DNA of 64,000 nt from [Scytonema hofmanni] UTEX 2349 (GTDB lineage: Bacteria; Cyanobacteriota; Cyanobacteriia; Cyanobacteriales; Nostocaceae), in NCBI RefSeq assembly GCF_000582685.1, contig NZ_KK073769.1, forward strand, positions 776,421 through 840,420, written 5' to 3'. Both the position numbers and the translations under genes were made by a program. Numbering within the stretch: the stretch's first letter is position 1; each line of letters starts with the position of its first letter. This document shows positions 52,807 through 60,256 of this stretch, one piece after another. The notes beneath the pieces are model-generated. The model saw nothing but the letters and a program-made list of their open reading frames with translations, had not been told where the DNA came from and did no database searches.

Positions 52807-53747
52807 GGGTAGTCAATTCAGGACGCAGAGATTAAGAAGCGCGAAAATATATCAACCATTAAATTAGCTATTGGCTTAATATTTTCTTCTTATTCATTGA
52901 ATTGAAAAAAATTTGATGATTCTGAAAGCGTCTATTCGCTTTCGTATACCTGATAAATCATCAATTAGTGGTAAATCGCTAAAATTTTTCACAGTCATAA
53001 GTAAAAAATTATTAGCCACAACTTAGAACCAATAATGCTTATCACAAATGGATTTAATCGCATAGAAAGCTTTGTATTTTCATCACTTCAATAACTACAA
53101 GCATGGTTAAACATAGCTTATGTAGTTTGAATATTTACAGTGATAAAAACCAATATTGCAAATTTTATAGCAACAGGAATTACGCTAGATATTGAGCAAC
53201 GCATACAGCTAAGGCGTTGCTGATAGATAATAATGTAAATCTTACATATCAGACTTTTATGTTGGGCATCGTATAAGAGTAGCTGTATCCCTACAATAGT
53301 CGTTCTCGCAGATTCAACGCAAAGATAATGGAAAACAATAACAGCTAATTTTTTAGTAGAAGGCTGTTTTTGGAGAAAATACGATTAAATTTCCTCTTTT
53401 ATTCATGTTATCACAAAAATTATTTCCAAAGAAAGATGACGCAATTTTTATTTTTTCTTAAGAAGTCTATGGAAGACCAGAATAAAAAAAACCCTCAAAT
53501 ATCAAGTTAAATAACAAAGATAGCGGGTAGTATTGTCATTTCTTTGACAAGTAGCTAGGTACGAAGTAACCGAGCTATGTAAAATGTAAAAAGTCCGAAA
53601 CCCTTGCGAATTGCTTGTCCGCGACACGCTGCGCGATCGGTTCAGACAGAAATATAGTTATGTTTATTTACACCCACCTACTTAGTTAGAGAATTAAACT
53701 TATCCGCCGTGATATTATCGTGCTTTAACTATTAGAGAAGAAATTAT
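52807..53747. other. 941-bp intergenic region upstream of the precursor genes
   Basis: Bases 52830-52865 (GCGCGAAAATAT...CAACCATTA) repeat the sequence at 52128-52150 upstream of precursor 1, showing that gene plus leader region was duplicated. The rest is AT-rich with no gene seen. A GACACGCTGCGCGATCGG repeat type lies at 53624-53641. The far end is the promoter side of the lipoprotein gene. Confidence 0.45.
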
Positions 53748-54152
53748 ATGGTGCGGCTGATTTTGACAGCAATTTTGCTGTTGCTATTGACAGCATGTGG
53801 TAATGGATTTTTGCCAACTAGCCAATTAGTGCAAAAAGCGATCGCAATTCAACTTGAGCAAACCCAAGAGCAACTTGAGGGACAGCTAAATCTCGATTTT
53901 CGCGGTTTTGAAATCAATCGACTTAAAATTACTCAGGAAAAATCCCTAACGATTCAAAATTTACTAGCTTATCGCATTCGCGGAACTTACAATCTCGTGT
54001 TCAAACTACCAGAACGAAAGTTAACGCAACCTCAAAAACCTTTTGAAGTTTATTTACAACTTCAAAGAGAAGGCAAAACTTGGCGATTGCTGCTTCCGCA
54101 AAAGGGTAGCAAGGATTCTCAACCATCTTGGCGGAGTTATCTCATTCTGTAA
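53748..54152 (+). CDS. Small lipoprotein, unknown function
   Basis: 134 residues. A hydrophobic signal (LILTAILLLLL) ends in the lipobox LTAC with Cys17 as the likely lipidated residue. The mature part is a single domain with repeated beta pattern (FRGFEINRLKITQEKSL, IRGTYNLVFKLPERKL, FEVYLQLQREGKTWRLL). The family is not one I can name, but this shape recurs in cyanobacterial envelope lipoproteins. It stands alone between the peptide locus and the cell-wall hydrolase gene. Confidence 0.75.
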   Translation: MVRLILTAILLLLLTACGNGFLPTSQLVQKAIAIQLEQTQEQLEGQLNLDFRGFEINRLKITQEKSLTIQNLLAYRIRGTYNLVFKLPERKLTQPQKPFEVYLQLQREGKTWRLLLPQKGSKDSQPSWRSYLIL

Positions 54153-54310
54153 GGTTGTATTTATTTATAGCGATTCCCACATTTATGAGGTACAAAATAT
54201 TGAATTAACCGCAGATGAAGATAGATAAACGCCGATGGACGCAGATAAATTTGTACCTCAACAGACTAGGAAACGCTATATCAAATTATGACCGAAGAAT
54301 CACATATATT

Positions 54311-54339
54311 GTAAAGACGTTCCGGCGGAACGTCTCTAC
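54311..54339. repeat. GTAAAGACG hairpin repeat
   Basis: GTAAAGACGTTCCGGCGGAACGTCTCTAC, dispersed hairpin just past the 3' end of the amidase gene. Confidence 0.75.
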
Positions 54340-54350
54340 CACGGTTGCAC

Positions 54351-55703
54351 TCATAAGAGTCCGGCTGATTCATACAATCGTTTGAGCATCGCTGTAATTT
54401 TGGTGCCATATTGTAAATCTGCTGACCAACGTCCTGATAATTTATCTATTGTTGGTGCAACACCGCGAGTCACAAAACGAAATCGAGGATCTACTATTTC
54501 ATTAACTAAAGGTTCTAGACTGGCGTAAGCTTTTAAATGTTGGATCTGCGCTCGTACTCCAGTTCTAGCACTATCAAACTTTGCCGCTTCTAAACTACCA
54601 CCAATTGTCCCTAAACCTGCAAAGTTATTTTGCTCGCGTTTTACATCGCCACCAAAGCGTAAAAATCCCGTTTCTAAACACATTTGACAAAAGGCGATGT
54701 CATAGTTTACCCCTTCTACAGTGGCTTCTTCTCGATAAAGTTTCGGCAAGTCGGGGAACTGTGCTAAAGCGCTTTCGTTGTTGTTTTTCAGGAATAATTG
54801 TAACTGCACTTCTGAGGTATAACCACGCGCCATAATTTGGTCAATTTGATTAGGATTAATTACCAAATTGGAGCGTAAAGAAATAGTGCGACTGGTACTG
54901 TCCCAACTAATGGAAACGTTAAAATCTCGCAATTCGACTGCTTTGACATAAACAACTTTACGATAGGTAATACGACGCACATTAGGTGCTTTTGATAAAT
55001 CGATTCGCAAGCGATCTACTAAATCAATGGGGATGTATGCATTCCCATTAATTAGTATTCCTTTTTCGGAGTAATTTTGACCGTTAATTTTGATGTTAAT
55101 TGGCGGATAATTTGGATCTGGGGTAGGAGCAGAACCAGGATCAATTGTACGACTCCAAGATGCAAGTCCATCGGCGATTCCTAAGGCAAAGTCGCGACGC
55201 CGATTTTGTAATAAAGCGCGATCGTCTGGACTGCTGAGAAAGCCAACTTGCATTATCATTGATGCGATCGCCGTTTGCCGACAAAATGCCAAACTACCCA
55301 ATCCACTGTCTGTATCTGGTTTGACTCCCCGATTTGGTAGTTGGGGTACGCGACGCAATAACCCCACCAGCACCAATTCGGCGTTACTTCTACGCTCATC
55401 GTTGTTGGCAATGTAGAATACACTAGCCCCACGCACAGAAGGGTTGCTGGCAGCATCAGCATGAATTTCTAAGGCAACATCGCGATCGCGTGCGCGAGAA
55501 TTGATCCAGTTGATAGTTTGCGCTGCGCTTAAGTCATCCGGAACCGCTAAAACTTCAACAGATCGCGATCGCAATTCTGTCACAATCAAATCTCGCAGCA
55601 ATATCATCTCCCTAGCTTCGGTTGTACCACCGGCGATTGAACCGGGATCGATTCGTGTTGATTCTTTGCCTCCGTGAGCCGCCGAAATAAAAATACGTCC
55701 CAT
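54351..55703 (-). CDS. Bifunctional peptidoglycan hydrolase: amidase_3 plus glucosaminidase
   Basis: 450 residues with three parts. Residues 1-190 are an N-acetylmuramoyl-L-alanine amidase (amidase_3): zinc ligands His10 in SAAHGGKE, Glu in GGTTEAREM and His in LEIHADAASN, and catalytic Glu-type region in MQVGFLSSPDDRALL. Residues about 200-290 look like a copper-amine-oxidase-N/stalk domain (KGILINGNAYIPIDLVDRL). The C-terminal part (about 310-450) is a GH73-like glucosaminidase (VNYDIAFCQMCLETGFLRFG, EQNNFAGLGT). No signal peptide is seen, which is odd for a wall enzyme. Both activities could open septal or sheath peptidoglycan. Confidence 0.85.
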   Translation of the reverse strand: MGRIFISAAHGGKESTRIDPGSIAGGTTEAREMILLRDLIVTELRSRSVEVLAVPDDLSAAQTINWINSRARDRDVALEIHADAASNPSVRGASVFYIANNDERRSNAELVLVGLLRRVPQLPNRGVKPDTDSGLGSLAFCRQTAIASMIMQVGFLSSPDDRALLQNRRRDFALGIADGLASWSRTIDPGSAPTPDPNYPPINIKINGQNYSEKGILINGNAYIPIDLVDRLRIDLSKAPNVRRITYRKVVYVKAVELRDFNVSISWDSTSRTISLRSNLVINPNQIDQIMARGYTSEVQLQLFLKNNNESALAQFPDLPKLYREEATVEGVNYDIAFCQMCLETGFLRFGGDVKREQNNFAGLGTIGGSLEAAKFDSARTGVRAQIQHLKAYASLEPLVNEIVDPRFRFVTRGVAPTIDKLSGRWSADLQYGTKITAMLKRLYESAGLL

Positions 55704-55862
55704 CTTCAGTATTTCCTCTGAGAAAATTAAGCATTAGTGATTCTATACATCTTTCTTGGTTTTGCAGCAAGAATATAATAGCGATCGGGAGTTAGTTGTT
55801 AGTTGTTGGTTGTTAGTTGATGGTTGACAATTGACGCTTAACAGTTATCTACTGCGAACATT

Positions 55863-55932
55863 GTACAGACGCGATTAATCGCGTCTCTACGCTCCCACGA
55901 ACATTGTACAGACGCGATTAATCGCGTCTCTC
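55863..55932. repeat. Two tandem GTACAGACG hairpins immediately before dnaG
   Basis: Identical ACATTGTACAGACGCGATTA copies (55858 and 55901), each pairing with ATCGCGTCTC. The second ends 4 bp before the dnaG ATG, so the translation start region would fold into the hairpin. Confidence 0.9.
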
Positions 55933-55936
55933 CAAA

Positions 55937-57859
55937 ATGCAAATACCCCGCTTACATCCAGACACAATCGAAGAAATTAAACAACGGGCTGACATTGTGG
56001 ATGTCGTCTCCGAATACGTAGTTTTACGTAAGCGCGGTAAAGATTTTGTTGGGTTATGTCCCTTCCACGATGAGAAAACTCCTAGTTTTACAGTTAGCCA
56101 AACCAAGCAGATGTACTTCTGTTTTGGCTGTCAAGCAGGGGGAAATGCCATTAAGTTTTTGATGGAATTGGGGAAGCGCTCTTTTGCTGACGTGGTGCTA
56201 GATTTAGCACGACGTTATGAAGTGCCGGTGCAAACACTCTTACCAGAACAGCGGCAAGAGTTGCAGCGTCAGCTTTCTTTGCGCGAGCAGTTATATGAAG
56301 TTCTGGCTTCGACGACACAATTTTATCAACACGCTTTGAGACAACCACTAGGGGAAAAAGCGATTGAATATTTGCGCGATCGCCAAATTAAGGAAGAAAC
56401 AATTCAGCAATTCGGCTTAGGTTACGCTCCAAGCGGTTGGGAAACCTTATATCGCTATCTGGTGCAGGATAAACATTATCCAGCACAACTAGTGGAAAAA
56501 GCGGGTTTGATTAAACCGCGTAAGGAAGGAGGGGGTTATTATGATGTGTTTCGCGATCGCCTAATAATTCCCATCCGCGATGTGCAAGGACGTGTAATTG
56601 CCTTTGGTGGGAGAACTCTCACTGATGAACAACCCAAGTATTTAAATTCACCAGAAACCGAGCTTTTTAGTAAGGGTAAGACTTTATTCGCTCTGGATCA
56701 AGCTAAAGCGGGGATTTCGCAAGCTGATTCGGCTGTAGTGGTGGAGGGATATTTTGATGCGATCGCTCTCCATGCTGCTGGTATAACTAACGTCGTGGCT
56801 TCTCTCGGTACAGCATTAAGTTTAGAACAAGTACGCCTAGTATTGCGCTATTGTGATTCTAAACAGTTGATACTCAACTTTGATGCTGATAAAGCTGGGA
56901 TAAATGCCGCAGAACGAGCCATAGGAGAAATTGCCGAACTCGCGTATAAAGGCGAAGTTCAGCTAAAGATTCTCAACTTGCCTAATGGCAAAGATGCCGA
57001 TGAATATTTGCGCGAATATAAGCCGGAAGATTATCGAGAACTGCTTCTCAATGCCCCACTGTGGCTGAATTGGCAGATTGAAGAAATTACGAAAGACCGC
57101 GATTTGAAACAGGCTACAGATTTTCAGCAAGTTTCGCAAGAGATAGTTAAATTACTTAAAAGAATAGAAAATAAAGATACGCGAAGTTATTACGTTTCTT
57201 ATTGTGCAGAAATACTCAGTTTGGGTGATACCAGACTTATACCTTTACGAGTTGAGAATCTTTTAACGCAGATTGCACCTTTGTCTACAGCGCGGCGTCA
57301 GCCAACACCGCTACGCAAGCATTCAAGAGCTAGAGTAGAAAAGGCACCTATAGATAATAGTGAACGCGGTCTTTTAGATCAAGCAGAGGCTTTATTACTG
57401 CGGATTTATTTGCATTGTCCCGAACAGCGTCAAGCTATTATTGCAGCTTTAGAAGAGCGAGATTTACAATTTAGCCTTTCGCATCACCGATTTTTGTGGC
57501 AAAAGATTTTAGAGATGACCGTTGACATAGATGCCAATTTAGTATCAAATTTGCAAGATAGATGTCTGGAGTTTTCGGAGGAAATGCAGTTAATTTCCCA
57601 TCTATTTCATGTGAGTGAGAAAGAACAAAAAGAAATTTTGCGTACTCCGCAAGTCATTTTAGTTACGACTGCTTGTATGGAGCGAGTGCTGCGAGAAAAG
57701 CGCTGTCGTCACTATTTGGAGTTGTGGAAGCAAACCGATCCAGAAGCAGAACCAGAGCGATATCAATCATATTGTGATGCCTTTTATGCTGAAAACCAGC
57801 GAATTCAGGAATTAGATCGGCAACGGCTATATTCGATTACAGATTTGTTGTCGGGTTGA
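55937..57859 (+). CDS. dnaG: DNA primase
   Basis: Synthesises RNA primers for replication. 640 residues. The N-terminal CHC2 zinc finger is CPFHDEKTPSFTVSQTK with FCFGC. The RNA-polymerase core has RDRLIIPIRDVQGRVIAFGG. The TOPRIM domain has VVVEGYFDAIALHAAGI and the metal Asp pair in LNFDADKAG. The C-terminal region (about 440-640) is the helicase-binding domain, which in cyanobacteria interacts with DnaB. The gene starts 4 bp after a hairpin repeat with no separate Shine-Dalgarno, so translation is probably modulated by that hairpin or is leader-poor. The stop codon overlaps the next repeat. Confidence 0.97.
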   Translation: MQIPRLHPDTIEEIKQRADIVDVVSEYVVLRKRGKDFVGLCPFHDEKTPSFTVSQTKQMYFCFGCQAGGNAIKFLMELGKRSFADVVLDLARRYEVPVQTLLPEQRQELQRQLSLREQLYEVLASTTQFYQHALRQPLGEKAIEYLRDRQIKEETIQQFGLGYAPSGWETLYRYLVQDKHYPAQLVEKAGLIKPRKEGGGYYDVFRDRLIIPIRDVQGRVIAFGGRTLTDEQPKYLNSPETELFSKGKTLFALDQAKAGISQADSAVVVEGYFDAIALHAAGITNVVASLGTALSLEQVRLVLRYCDSKQLILNFDADKAGINAAERAIGEIAELAYKGEVQLKILNLPNGKDADEYLREYKPEDYRELLLNAPLWLNWQIEEITKDRDLKQATDFQQVSQEIVKLLKRIENKDTRSYYVSYCAEILSLGDTRLIPLRVENLLTQIAPLSTARRQPTPLRKHSRARVEKAPIDNSERGLLDQAEALLLRIYLHCPEQRQAIIAALEERDLQFSLSHHRFLWQKILEMTVDIDANLVSNLQDRCLEFSEEMQLISHLFHVSEKEQKEILRTPQVILVTTACMERVLREKRCRHYLELWKQTDPEAEPERYQSYCDAFYAENQRIQELDRQRLYSITDLLSG

Positions 57860-57966
57860 CCTCTCCCTGACTTTGACTAAAGTCAAAGTCGTCCCTCCCC
57901 TACGAGGGGAGGGAAATGAAATTTCCCCCTTCCCTCGTAGGGAAGGGGGGTAGGGGGGTTAGGTTT
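57858..57966. repeat. 109-bp direct repeat, left of the DUF559 gene
   Basis: Begins GACCTCTCCCTGACTTTGAC at the dnaG stop and ends GGGGGGTTAGGTTT. It contains three nested palindromes (CTTTGACTAAAGTCAAAG, CCCCTACGAGGGG, CCTTCCCTCGTAGGGAAGG). A near-identical direct copy lies at 58424-58531 and a shortened one at 59646-59720. The DUF559 stop codon lies inside it. Confidence 0.92.
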
Positions 57967-58378
57967 GTTGAGAACAAGCTGTGGAAATACGCATCAATAC
58001 ATTATCAAGTTCGTGTCTCACTTCTTCATTTTTAATTCGCAACAAATGCAATCCCCGTGCTTTCAAAACTTTGTCACGTTCTGCATCGTATTCAACTTGT
58101 TGTTCGTGAATTTTTCCATCCACTTCAATAACTAATGCAGCAGCATGACAATAAAAATCTGCTATAAATCCATCAATAATCTGTTGACGACGAAAGTGTA
58201 AATTATTCAAGCGATTTCCACGCAGATATTGCCAAAGTATTTTTTCTTCTGGTGTCATTTGGCGACGAAATTCTTTGGCAAGTTGTAGTTTAGCGGCAGA
58301 TATATCTTGTCCAATTACTATGTTGCAAGTTCCCTCTTTTCTGGGTTTAAAGGGTTGTTCGGATGTGGGGTTATTCAC
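57959..58378 (-). CDS. DUF559 endonuclease-like protein between direct repeats
   Basis: 139 residues. The DUF559 core (Vsr/very-short-patch-like PD-(D/E)XK) reads FRRQMTPEEKILWQYLRGNR, FRRQQIIDGFIADFYCHAAA with Asp, VIEVDGKIHEQQ with Glu-x-x-x, and LLRIKNEEVRHEL. These proteins occur alone or fused in cyanobacteria; their role is unknown but nuclease activity is expected. The gene is bounded by 109- and 108-bp near-identical direct repeats, like cargo of a repeat-flanked unit, and its insertion coincides with loss of the neighbouring RelE toxin gene's 3' part. Confidence 0.82.
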   Translation of the reverse strand: MNNPTSEQPFKPRKEGTCNIVIGQDISAAKLQLAKEFRRQMTPEEKILWQYLRGNRLNNLHFRRQQIIDGFIADFYCHAAALVIEVDGKIHEQQVEYDAERDKVLKARGLHLLRIKNEEVRHELDNVLMRISTACSQQT

Positions 58379-58590
58379 AAAGTTTGTATGGAAATAGGTT
58401 TTTTATCTTTTCCATTATGGCTGACCTCTCCCTGACTTTGACTAAAGTCAAAGTCGTCCCTCCCCTGCGAGGGGAGGGAAATGAAATTCCCCCCTTCCCT
58501 CGTAGGGAAGGGGGGTAGGGGGGTTAGGTTTGCGCGATTTGGGAAAGTGCGATCGCCCAAGAATTGCTTTGTGTATTCAAGTTGCCACAT
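58375..58590 (-). pseudogene. RelE-type toxin gene interrupted by the 108-bp repeat
   Basis: The frame starts MWQLEYTKQFL, the N-terminus of a RelE/ParE-like toxin, overlapping the antitoxin stop by 14 bp as usual for such pairs. After 11 residues the sequence becomes translated repeat (GDRTFPN, then NLTPLPPFPT) and runs through the repeat to a stop. No downstream toxin remains. The toxin is certainly inactive while its antitoxin gene looks intact. Confidence 0.75.
58424..58531. repeat. 108-bp direct repeat, right of the DUF559 gene
   Basis: Almost identical to the copy at 57858, same orientation, with the spacer of 457 bp containing the DUF559 gene. It lies within the toxin reading frame and is its disrupting insertion. 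Confidence 0.92.
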
Positions 58591-58789
58591 TGTCACCTTT
58601 TAGTGATTGATAATACTTTATAGCTTCATCTTTAGATAGTGGTTTTTCATTTTGTACTTCCTCCATCAGTTTTGCCAAACCGTAATCCTCAAGGATTGCT
58701 TCAATTTTTTCAAACTCGGCAATGGAAATTTGTACAGCGATAGGTTGCTGATTTTCGTCAAGAACGTAATTTTTGTGTATTTGAAGCAT
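58577..58789 (-). CDS. Phd/YefM-like antitoxin (orphan)
   Basis: 70 residues. MLQIHKNYVLDENQQPIAVQ with IPIAEF-type dimerisation motif (ISIAEFEKIEAILEDYGLAK) and a flexible acidic C-terminus (SKDEAIKYYQSLKGDN) fit the Phd/YefM-like antitoxins of cyanobacteria. The N-terminus should bind DNA and the tail the toxin. Its toxin, encoded in the overlapping downstream frame, is destroyed, so it is an orphan repressor. Confidence 0.75.
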   Translation of the reverse strand: MLQIHKNYVLDENQQPIAVQISIAEFEKIEAILEDYGLAKLMEEVQNEKPLSKDEAIKYYQSLKGDNVAT

Positions 58790-58800
58790 TTTAGTGGTTC

Positions 58801-58996
58801 CTATTGCTGAAAGTGCGATCGCCCTTCTTCTGCGTACTCTTCTTGAATCATTTCAAAAACATAGACGAGTTCGGTACGAGCTTCGTCTGGTGTTTGTCCC
58901 CAAGCGCTGCCTTCTAGAAATCGCTGGGACGTATGCGACAAAGGTGCCATTGTCATCGGGACGGATAACAACAGTGTAGTCTTGTAGAGACTTCAT
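58801..58996 (-). pseudogene. Frameshifted HicB-like antitoxin gene
   Basis: From ATG the frame reads MKSLQDYTVVIRPDDNGTF with VAYVPAI, the HicB RNase-H-like partial domain, then leaves frame at about 58925. A +1 shift restores SAWGQTPDEARTELVYVFEM and IQEEYAEEGRS with a stop at 58801. Thus one indel broke a typical 65-residue HicB. No HicA toxin is present next to it. Confidence 0.75.
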
Positions 58997-59061
58997 GGCG
59001 ATAACCTTACAGGTTTCATAAATAATGTAGCGCGATTATGCTTTTTGATAGGAATTAAATG

Positions 59062-59289
59062 CTATGTAAAACTAGCGACTTCCACAAAACGTTCAACAGC
59101 CAAGCTTTTACGGTTAAGTTTAATTCGCTCAATTTCATGAAGGGTTTCCGCTGTAAAGTAACTTTCACCGCAATGAAGACAAGTTATCACGGGAATGTTT
59201 TCTATAACCAGCAGGTCTTGACCTTTGCCATAGGTTCTAGTAATCCTGCGGATTCTTGCTCCTTCGCTTCCACAAATATCGCACAGCAT
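59062..59289 (-). CDS. YgiT-type zinc finger protein (MqsA-like antitoxin N-terminal domain)
   Basis: 75 residues. The two CxxC pairs (CDIC and CLHC, residues 3-6 and 37-40) form the zinc finger of YgiT/MqsA antitoxins. RRITRTYGKGQDLLVIENIP and FTAETLHEIERIKLNRKS complete it. It lacks the C-terminal Xre DNA-binding domain. It follows the DUF4258 gene after 17 bp, the normal order for this toxin-antitoxin-like pair in cyanobacteria. Confidence 0.85.
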   Translation of the reverse strand: MLCDICGSEGARIRRITRTYGKGQDLLVIENIPVITCLHCGESYFTAETLHEIERIKLNRKSLAVERFVEVASFT

Positions 59290-59306
59290 CTAGCATTTTC
59301 CTGCTA

Positions 59307-59588
59307 TTAGAGTACATATATAGTAATGATAACGACTTTTCCAGTCGGACTCAGCTTGGCAATTATCTCAACTTCCCCACCATCAACAGTTGCACCTCTA
59401 ATACGGTATTTAGATTCTGCTGTCACTCTATCTTTTTGGCGTTCCAGTATTTCACCTGTGAGAATACCTTGTTCGACATCGTAGATTGTTAAATTATCAT
59501 CGTTCATCTCTTCTTCAGCGTGGAGCGTCATTACATATTGTTGAGAGGTTATTTTCTCACGCATCCGTCGCAAGATTTCATCGAACAT
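59307..59588 (-). CDS. DUF4258 protein, probable toxin partner of the YgiT protein
   Basis: 93 residues. ITSQQYVMTLHAEEEMNDDN with TIYDVEQGILTGEILERQKD and a strand-rich end (GEVEIIAKLSPTGKVVIITIY) match DUF4258, a RelE/BrnT-like fold with the conserved His of the domain. Its tight linkage to a YgiT-type protein supports a type II toxin role. This is the only toxin-antitoxin pair of the cluster where both frames look intact. Confidence 0.82.
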   Translation of the reverse strand: MFDEILRRMREKITSQQYVMTLHAEEEMNDDNLTIYDVEQGILTGEILERQKDRVTAESKYRIRGATVDGGEVEIIAKLSPTGKVVIITIYVL

Positions 59589-59645
59589 AAGGCTTTACCT
59601 GCTTTGTCTTGGCGACCGTAAAAGAAGATTAAGTGCGATCGCACT

Positions 59646-59720
59646 GACCTCTGCCTGACGCGTGACTAAAGTCAAAGTCGTCCCTCCCCTCGTAGGGAAG
59701 GGCGGTAGGGGGGTTAGGTC
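59646..59720. repeat. 75-bp shortened relative of the DUF559-flanking repeat
   Basis: Same start (GACCTCTGCCTGAC) and end (GGGGGGTTAGGTCT) but lacks the middle palindrome. It follows GTGCGATCGCACT, a perfect HIP1 palindrome. Similar HIP1 contexts (GAAAGTGCGATCGCCC) adjoin the copy at 58424 and the HicB relic. Confidence 0.8.
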
Positions 59721-59977
59721 TGCGTATGTGCGTGGGGTGCGAGCGCATAGTTTTATTTAGTTTAGATAATACGTTTTTCCTTCTTAAATTGTAAATAAAA
59801 AAACGCAAGCGCCCATACCTGAGCCTTAAACCCTTATTTCTTGGTAATTTATTGTCAATAGTGCTAAATAAACGATAATTTTCTCAACTATTAAAACAAA
59901 AAAGAGTACGAATAAGCATTAACTTATCCTTTAGGGATATCCTGTAACCCTTATAAAGAAAAGATAAAAGCTGAATT

Positions 59978-60133
59978 ATGGATATCTCGATAAAAGAAGT
60001 ATTAAAAGCAATGAAATGCCATGATCCGCAAGTCATCGATTTACGCCAAGATATAGAAAAAACAGAAATAGAAATTCTCAGCAAAAAGTACTTATTAACC
60101 GTATTTCGAGAAAAACTAGGTAATATACCCTAA
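59978..60133 (+). CDS. Possible 51-residue protein, unknown
   Basis: The open frame reads MDISIKEVLKAMKCHDPQVI, continues DLRQDIEKTEIEILSKKYLL and ends after 51 residues. It is mostly helical, charged and soluble, and its codon use looks coding. The ATG has a poor ribosome site (AAAGCTGAATT). It could be a small regulatory or antitoxin-like protein, or chance. The remaining 670-bp gap (59589-60256) has only repeats. Confidence 0.35.
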   Translation: MDISIKEVLKAMKCHDPQVIDLRQDIEKTEIEILSKKYLLTVFREKLGNIP

Positions 60134-60187
60134 TTTATTAATTATTGGAGAGGCAAGTAATCCCTACCCTACTTTAATTCAATAAGA

Positions 60188-60240
60188 AAAGCCCGTGCAG
60201 GCGGGCTTTGTTCGTGTAGCCCCAGGCTTCAGCCTGAGGG
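60188..60240. repeat. Dispersed multi-hairpin repeat, short copy (possible terminator)
   Basis: AAAGCCCGTGCAGGCGGGCTTT then GCCCCAGGCTTCAGCCTGAGGG. Relative to copies 1 and 2 it contains two of the modules in inverted order. It lies 17 bp past the acnB stop and can end transcripts arriving from either side. Confidence 0.7.
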
Positions 60241-60256
60241 CATCTATATTTATTAT

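Noticed and set aside
58794..58979. 61-codon plus-strand frame over the HicB relic
   Set aside because: The opposite strand encodes recognisable HicB sequence; this frame is its shadow.
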